Positions 1-64,000 of a stretch of 64,000 nucleotides of DNA are shown here, in pieces (position 1 is the stretch's first letter; the number at the start of each line of letters is the position of its first letter). The position numbers and the translations under genes were made by a program. This DNA comes from Amorphochlora amoebiformis (Eukaryota; Cercozoa; Chlorarachniophyceae). The stretch covers positions 124,001 to 188,000 of the forward strand of contig BAAHQB010000246.1 of assembly GCA_054601695.1 (NCBI GenBank), in the 5' to 3' direction. The notes under the pieces were generated by a model. The model was not told where the DNA came from. It ran no database searches and worked only from the letters and a program-made list of their open reading frames with translations.

Positions 1-31
1 GGAAGTGTATATGTGGAAGTGTGTGAATGGG

Positions 32-72
<41 letters not shown>

Positions 73-201
73 GTATAATATATATGTGTATACATATATA
101 TGAATACGGTGTATATACACATAGTTATATTGAGATGGAACATACGAGATATACATGAAGTGTAATATATATATATATATATATATATATGTATTTATAC
201 G

Positions 202-297
<96 letters not shown>

Positions 298-340
298 GGG
301 ATCAACGTATATCATAAATATACATGCATATTTTAATATG

Positions 341-380
<40 letters not shown>

Positions 381-413
381 TATACATATATATATATATA
401 TATATATTTATGT

Positions 414-474
<61 letters not shown>

Positions 475-498
475 TATATATATAATATAAAAATACAC

Positions 499-549
<51 letters not shown>

Positions 550-565
550 AGTATATATCACATAG
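1..565. repeat. (TA)n microsatellite, no exon seen
   Basis: Almost pure TA dinucleotide with short interruptions (ATATGTAT, TTTATA). Open frames here are translated TA repeat (Tyr/Ile alternation). I see no splice-bounded non-repeat island. It may be the upstream intron or flank of gene A. Confidence 0.9.
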
Positions 566-9340
<8,775 letters not shown>

Positions 9341-9802
9341 CGCGACAGACACCCCTATCACATGGGTCGCGAAAGATTACACAAATATGTCTTATAGACA
9401 GACGTAGCTACCTTAGTCTGACTCAAACGGTTATAATTATACAAATTCATAAAACTGGATAACTTGGCCATATTGTAGACATTGTTCATATGTGGTTCAT
9501 GATCCATATGATCTCATATCTAATATATCATCCCGGAGTACACGAGTACGGTAATCACGAAAATAGTATTCGAGTATACCAGCTACAGGCAATGATACAA
9601 AAACAAAAATACTCAGTGATGGTCTAGCGGTGCCTCTGCATGCATCGAGTACGATAATCGTCGAGATAATAATTATCAACATTATGTACTAGCATGCCGC
9701 ATATTTAGAGTGTTCTATGAATATTGCACTATGATGAATATCTACATGTACTAATACTGTAGTATGCACATATCAATTTCAGTGCATTCAATGCTTTAAC
9801 TA

Positions 9803-9882
9803 GTTCACTTACGTATATAACATGTACGTTCTAGAAGTTAAAGTTCACTTACGTATATAACATGTACGTTCTAGACGTTAAA
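9803..9882. repeat. Tandem duplication of ~40 bp
   Basis: The segment beginning TTCACTTACGTATATAACAT near 9804 is repeated at 9844 with one base change (AGAAG/AGACG). It includes TGTACGTTCTAGA. Confidence 0.85.
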
Positions 9883-9907
9883 GAATCGTACTACCCAGAC
9901 TATCTTG

Positions 9908-10040
9908 TGCACGTGTACGTACGTACGTACGTACCCTCTGTGACCCTCAGGCATCGAGTACGTACGTACGTACCCTCTGTGACCCTCAGGTATCGAGGAC
10001 GTACGTACGTACCTTCAGGTATCGAATATGTACGTACGTG
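9908..10040. repeat. Three ~45-bp repeats containing (ACGT)n
   Basis: Units made of a run of ACGT tetranucleotides plus ACCCTCTGTGACCCTCAGG and ATCGAG occur near 9910, 9960 and 10000, the third shortened. The ACGT runs are self-complementary. Confidence 0.8.
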
Positions 10041-10670
10041 AGTCTTGTCACTTCCAGTGTAGGACATCGACACGTAAATGTGCAATCGTCTCGATTATGG
10101 TGTGTATTGTTTGTATCAATATCTACCAGATATAGTATAATGACTTGATATATTCTAGTAGATATTACATATCATGATGCATTATTACTAGTCTTAAGTA
10201 AGTTCCGTATTACTTTATACTAAAGCCTTAGTATTCTCCAGATACTATTCTGGGTACTAGAGTAGTGGCTACCGCCCGCCAAAGGCTAGACCAGCTAGAA
10301 GGTCGCATAGAATCCGGTAATTTTCATAAATTTCATTTATGACAACGTAACTAAATACAGCTCGGCGAATTAATATCAATATATAGACATACCCGCTGAG
10401 GTACATGTAATGCTGTATACATGGTTTGTACTATATAAACTGGTAAAATCTCGTGATGTCAGCTAGATCACAGTCATTCGTGCGCGTCGAACTAGTCAAA
10501 TTGTCTAGACTGTATAGTAGTAGTAGAAGGTCTTATGGGCCAGCATTAGATGCTGTAGAGGAGCTTCCGACCCAAATCATACAAATCGCTCAATGGCTGA
10601 ATACAAATACATCATTAATCACTTGTTGTGAATACTGAGATGTAGCATATGTGTATGCATATATAAAAAG

Positions 10671-10739
<69 letters not shown>

Positions 10740-10744
10740 AAAAG

Positions 10745-10780
<36 letters not shown>

Positions 10781-10933
10781 ATATATATATATATATGTAC
10801 ATATACATTTCCATGTATATAGAGTCTAGCATATCAGTATACAACTTAAGGTTAGTTGAAATCTCCTAAGAAGATTTCATAAGATTTTATAAGTGCATCT
10901 TTCAGATGCATAGTTATATATATATATATATAT

Positions 10934-10973
<40 letters not shown>

Positions 10974-11038
10974 TTTTATATATACATGTATATAAGTATA
11001 TATATATATATATATATATATTGTATTATATACATACA

Positions 11039-11069
<31 letters not shown>

Positions 11070-11115
11070 ATCATACATATATCTCGTGCCTATGAATATA
11101 CCTGCGATAGCATAA

Positions 11116-11174
<59 letters not shown>

Positions 11175-11189
11175 ATACTTACATGTATT

Positions 11190-11260
<71 letters not shown>

Positions 11261-11379
11261 ACATATACATACATCCCACATATATACATACATATTACAT
11301 ACACTTACATCAGCACACTCACACACCCCACCCATACATACATATTAGACCGTATTTGAATAATGTACAAACACAAAAT

Positions 11380-33888
<22,509 letters not shown>

Positions 33889-33963
33889 GGTAACGACAAA
33901 TTACAGTCTCAAAGTTGCCGCTTTTCTGACGTTTAAACAGGGGAACCTTGATCTAGAACATTG

Positions 33964-34007
<44 letters not shown>

Positions 34008-34055
34008 GTGTGTGTGTGTAATATATATATAGATATATAGATATATATACATACA

Positions 34056-34149
<94 letters not shown>

Positions 34150-34900
34150 TATATACTAGATATATATATATACATATATATATATATAGTTATATAGAAA
34201 TATATAATATTATATACCGGTAGGTGTCGATTCCTTAGAGTTAACGTTAGATCTATCGATTTCGGGCAAAGATCTATGCTGTCATACATGCACATATCCC
34301 AATTGCACAGCTAGTGCTCAAATGCGCACATGTAAATTTTCAATGATTGGATAATCTGGATAATCTAAGTTTTAAATAATGAGAGGTTAGCTATAGAATT
34401 GTTGTTACTGAGTCTAGTCCGAAGTTTCAAACTCTAGAAGCTATATACATGTTAAAACTAGCCTGGATATCTAGTATATGTGACAGCTACACTAGTGTAG
34501 AGAGCACTAAACTCCAATCCTTAGGCTATGCAGGTCTAGGCAGGTACGTATTCAATTGGATACCCGCAATACTAGAATCTAGAGAATACTCTAGATACTG
34601 ATGCATACATTACTAGATTAGATGATGTATATGTATACATATACATATATATATTATATATACTAGATCAATACAATTGTGTATAATTTTCACGGGTTAC
34701 TACATGTTACATGTATCTACTCTATGCACGTGCAAAGGTCACATATGACATGACTAAGCTTCAGAGCTTGCTACAAGTTACAACCTGGCCCAAAATCATG
34801 ATGAGGTCTAGATTTTCTACAAAATTATGAATTATGAAGTTTGTATAAATAATCAATTCACTGAGGCCGCACTGATCATGATCTAGAACTTAATCTCAGA

Positions 34901-34936
<36 letters not shown>

Positions 34937-34948
34937 CACATATATTGT

Positions 34949-34988
<40 letters not shown>

Positions 34989-35254
34989 TGTACATATATA
35001 TGTGTATATATACATAATATTATGTACACATGTAAATATATATATATACATATATACACATATATATATATATATATGCATATATATATATATGGTGAAT
35101 TTATGTATGCAATGTATGACGAATGATGGAGACCAGATGGACGTACACAAGCGACTCAAGCGATTTATTTAGCAGTTATTTTTATCTACTCTGATGTGTA
35201 CATATATCCAGGTGCAATATATCTAGTATATGTGCGCATTTATACTAGTTATCG
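33889..35254. other. Intergenic region between genes B and C
   Basis: Contains a short unique GC-richer stretch (33889-33962) that is likely promoter or 5' UTR of gene B, TA repeats to 34200, about 700 bp of unique AT-rich sequence (34210-34900), and TA repeats to 35090. The open frame [19 protein letters not shown] (+) at 35094-35172 has no family likeness and I do not call it. Promoter of gene B and 3' end of gene C must lie here. Confidence 0.55.
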
Positions 35255-50167
<14,913 letters not shown>

Positions 50168-50537
50168 TGACATTGTTTAGAACAATAGCGTATTACGTTC
50201 GTAAACACGTATCTCCGGGGGGAAGGGACAGGGAGGTACCTCATCCAAGCCTTGGAACCCACTTCCCGAACCCGGAACGGAGCTACCATTTTCGCGTAGG
50301 CTTGAGCTATGAACAAATTCGGATATATATTATCAACAAGAAAACACCTTGCACTTTCAAACACAAAATATTTTCATGTTTGAACTTTCTGAATTGGGGG
50401 GGGGGTTAGACCCTCGAAAACGGAGAGTGTGTTCGCGATTGCCGCCATTTCACCGACTTATAATTTTCGCCTTAGACTCCGGAAAGTTAGGTTCCGTGAT
50501 TGCGTCATAGTCAAACCTCAACCAAACCATTCTGACG
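50168..50537. promoter_or_regulatory. Divergent intergenic region between ZMYND10 and the PDI gene
   Basis: 370 bp of unique, non-repeat sequence separates the two start codons on opposite strands. It should contain both promoters and 5' UTRs. A run of 10 G lies near 50396. No clear TATA box is seen. The free TA expansion found elsewhere is absent here. Confidence 0.6.
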
Positions 50538-51290
50538 ATGAAAGCTGCCGCCGCCGCTATCCTCTTCGCAGTTGCCTCGCATGCCGTTATGGACCTCACG
50601 GACAGTACATTTTCGGACATCGTAGAGAACAGCGGAAAGAACGTTTTTGTAAAGTTCTTCGCGCCGTGGTGCGGGCACTGCAAGCGCATGAAGCCGGACT
50701 GGGACAAGCTCGGAGAGGCGTACGAGGCGTCTTCATCTGTCATCATCGCCGATGTCGACTGTACGGCGAACCAGAAAACCTGCACTGATAATGGTAAAGT
50801 TTACAACCTGGGGTTTGACGGGGAGAAAGTTATTCAGGGGTTGTACGATATTTTTTTTTAATTTCTATCAATGTTCAGACGTCGGTGGTTATCCCACCGT
50901 CAAGTACTACACTGCTGAAACGGGCCCAAGCGGAGCGAAATACGAGTCTGGTCGAACGTACAAGAGCCTTGACAAGTTTGTTAAGGATACGCTTGAGGTG
51001 CGATACTCGTACATCTACATTGCAATAATTGTTGGATTGGAGTCACGTCTTACCCTTATATTCTGCTACAGGCCAAGTGTACGGTAGACAGCCCCGAGGA
51101 GGGCTGCAGTGATAAGGAGAAGAGCTTCATCGAGAAGATGAAGACCAAGGACCAGGGCTACATCCAGGGACAGATCGAGCGTTTAACCAAGATGAAGGGC
51201 AATAAGATGAAGCCTTCCCTCAAGACCTGGATTGTCCAGCGCCTCAACATCTTTAGCCAGCTTGTGGAGGAAGGAAAAGACGAATTGTAG
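50538..51290 (+). CDS. Gene D: single-domain protein disulfide isomerase, KDEL-retained
   Basis: Forms and rearranges disulfide bonds in secretory proteins in the ER lumen. Three exons: 50538-50793, 50879-50997 and 51072-51290, joined in phases 1 and 0, give 197 residues. Residues 1-16 (MKAAAAAILFAVASHA) look like a signal peptide. One thioredoxin domain follows, with the APWCGHCKRMKPDW active site (C45 and C48) and the cis-Pro region GGYPTVKYY (P91). The C-terminal third (from about 126) is Lys/Glu-rich and helical, with Cys in AKCTVDSPEEGC, and ends in the ER-retention signal KDEL before TAG. It is much shorter than classical four-domain PDI and like the small one-domain PDIs of protists. 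Its introns are short (85 and 74 nt) and free of TA or telomeric arrays, and its GC content is clearly higher than its surroundings. It is transcribed away from ZMYND10. Confidence 0.95.
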
Positions 51291-51513
51291 ATATCTCGTT
51301 AACGGTATGTCCTCACGTTCTAGACGTTGTCGATATCCGCCTGGTTGCCAACACGCTGATCGATCCATCGGATTAGTTTACCGTACGCGATTAGTTGATA
51401 CTGCTCTCTGATGTGAATTTGCTTATTACCCTGTGATACGTTGGGTTTCATACGAATTAATTCGATCAGCTTCATTCTTTATTTCACTGTGCTTTTTTCT
51501 ACTACTCTATATA

Positions 51514-51548
<35 letters not shown>

Positions 51549-51865
51549 GATCTGCTTGTCTCTACGCACACTCTCTATACGTAGTACATCACGGGATTAT
51601 TACCTAGATTACCACCAAACGGGTGATGGTATTACCTAGATTACCACCAAACGGGTGATGGATGCGCTAGACGCGTCATGCTCAGATGCTGGCTGCTGCA
51701 TCATGCTGCCATTGTCTAGAATCTAGATAGTCTAGTTTATTAATTGTACGTCTGTGGTCCGGCGCCCACGCAGCCAAACTAACTGGTCTAGTAGAATTTT
51801 AATAAATCAACTTGCTCGCTGTCCCCTGTCTATCCGTACCCTGTGACCAGTGTAAAAATAGATAT
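51291..51865. other. Intergenic region between convergent genes D and E
   Basis: Mostly unique sequence with one short TA run at 51505-51546. It contains the 3' ends of gene D (+) and gene E (-). A 31-bp tandem duplication (ATTACCTAGATTACCACCAA...) lies at about 51598-51660. No gene is seen. Confidence 0.7.
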
Positions 51866-63512
<11,647 letters not shown>

Positions 63513-63615
63513 CTACGATAAATGCAAATATAAATATATATATATATATATATACTCTTTATATATATATATATATATAAGATGTATATATATATATGTA
63601 TATGTATATATATAC

Positions 63616-63659
<44 letters not shown>

Positions 63660-63660
63660 G

Positions 63661-63692
<32 letters not shown>

Positions 63693-63763
63693 TATATATA
63701 TGTATATATGTAAATATATATACATATGTGTATAAATATATATATATATATATATATTATATT

Positions 63764-63804
<41 letters not shown>

Positions 63805-63808
63805 ATAA

Positions 63809-63849
<41 letters not shown>

Positions 63850-64000
63850 GTCTGTATGTGCATTTTATATCGGTACACTTATGTATTTAAATTCACATAT
63901 ATATATATATATATGTATGTATATACATATGATATCTAAATATATATCTACACATATTATATCTTTATACATACACATTTATAAATATATCTATATGTAC
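63513..64000. repeat. (TA)n to the window end
   Basis: TA microsatellite with ATATGTAT and GTGTGT interruptions. Probably an intron of gene E; no exon seen. Confidence 0.85.

Larger units (their letters stand above)
9341..11379. other. Intergenic region between convergent genes A and B
   Basis: Unique AT-rich sequence to about 10660, then (TA)n to 11270 and CA/TA sequence to 11379. It lies between the stop codons of gene A (+) and gene B (-), so it should hold both 3' ends. I see no convincing exon. Two small repeats are listed separately. Confidence 0.6.

Noticed and set aside
50429-50788. Plus-strand 119-residue frame and minus-strand 111-residue frame over the PDI gene
   Set aside because: Shadow frames of PDI exon 1.

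Overview
This is eukaryotic nuclear DNA from an organism with motile cilia or flagella. Five protein genes are visible, all split by introns. Four of them are cut into dozens of small exons (16 to 164 nt) lying in introns made almost wholly of (TA)n microsatellite or of telomere-type TTAGGG/CCCTAA arrays. The strongest clue to the organism's biology is a complete ZMYND10 (axonemal dynein-arm assembly) gene. The sequence does not settle the lineage; a flagellated protist with TTAGGG-type telomeres fits, but that is inference. Almost every long open frame (Tyr/Ile, Arg/Glu, Asn/Pro, Val/Arg or His/Val/Ser runs) is translated simple repeat, not a gene. I found the real exons by hand, looking for non-repeat islands with AG...GT borders, compatible splice phases and family motifs; borders may be off by a few bases.

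Layout. 1-9340 (+): gene A, an acidic protein of unknown function, with candidate exons from 566 to a stop at 9340; its introns hold a 24-bp palindromic minisatellite and a composite telomeric satellite. 9341-11379: convergent intergenic DNA. 11380-33888 (-): gene B, an ankyrin-repeat protein of about 649 residues whose C-terminal two thirds uses one exon per repeat, mostly exactly 99 nt and phase 0. 33889-35254: unique intergenic DNA. 35255-50167 (-): gene C, ZMYND10, about 537 residues in 31 exons, with a MYND zinc finger carrying all eight ligands and a Lys/Glu-rich tail built from 10-residue exons. 50168-50537: short divergent intergenic region. 50538-51290 (+): gene D, a compact single-thioredoxin-domain protein disulfide isomerase ending in KDEL. 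51866 to beyond 63512 (-): gene E, a leucine-rich-repeat protein whose 5' end is not resolved and probably lies beyond the window.

The most unusual feature is shared by genes A, B, C and E. The last 15-70 nt of an exon plus its splice donor, or the acceptor plus the first nt of an exon, has been copied repeatedly into the adjoining intron. Copies of a donor edge lie in the downstream intron and copies of an acceptor edge lie in the upstream intron, producing rows of decoy splice sites. In addition, TTAGGG-type arrays start directly at donors (GTTAGG or GTAACCC) and end in acceptors (CCCTAG). I know of no described system that matches this combination. The ciliary gene C is the only one whose cellular role is clear; nothing in the sequence shows that the five genes work together.
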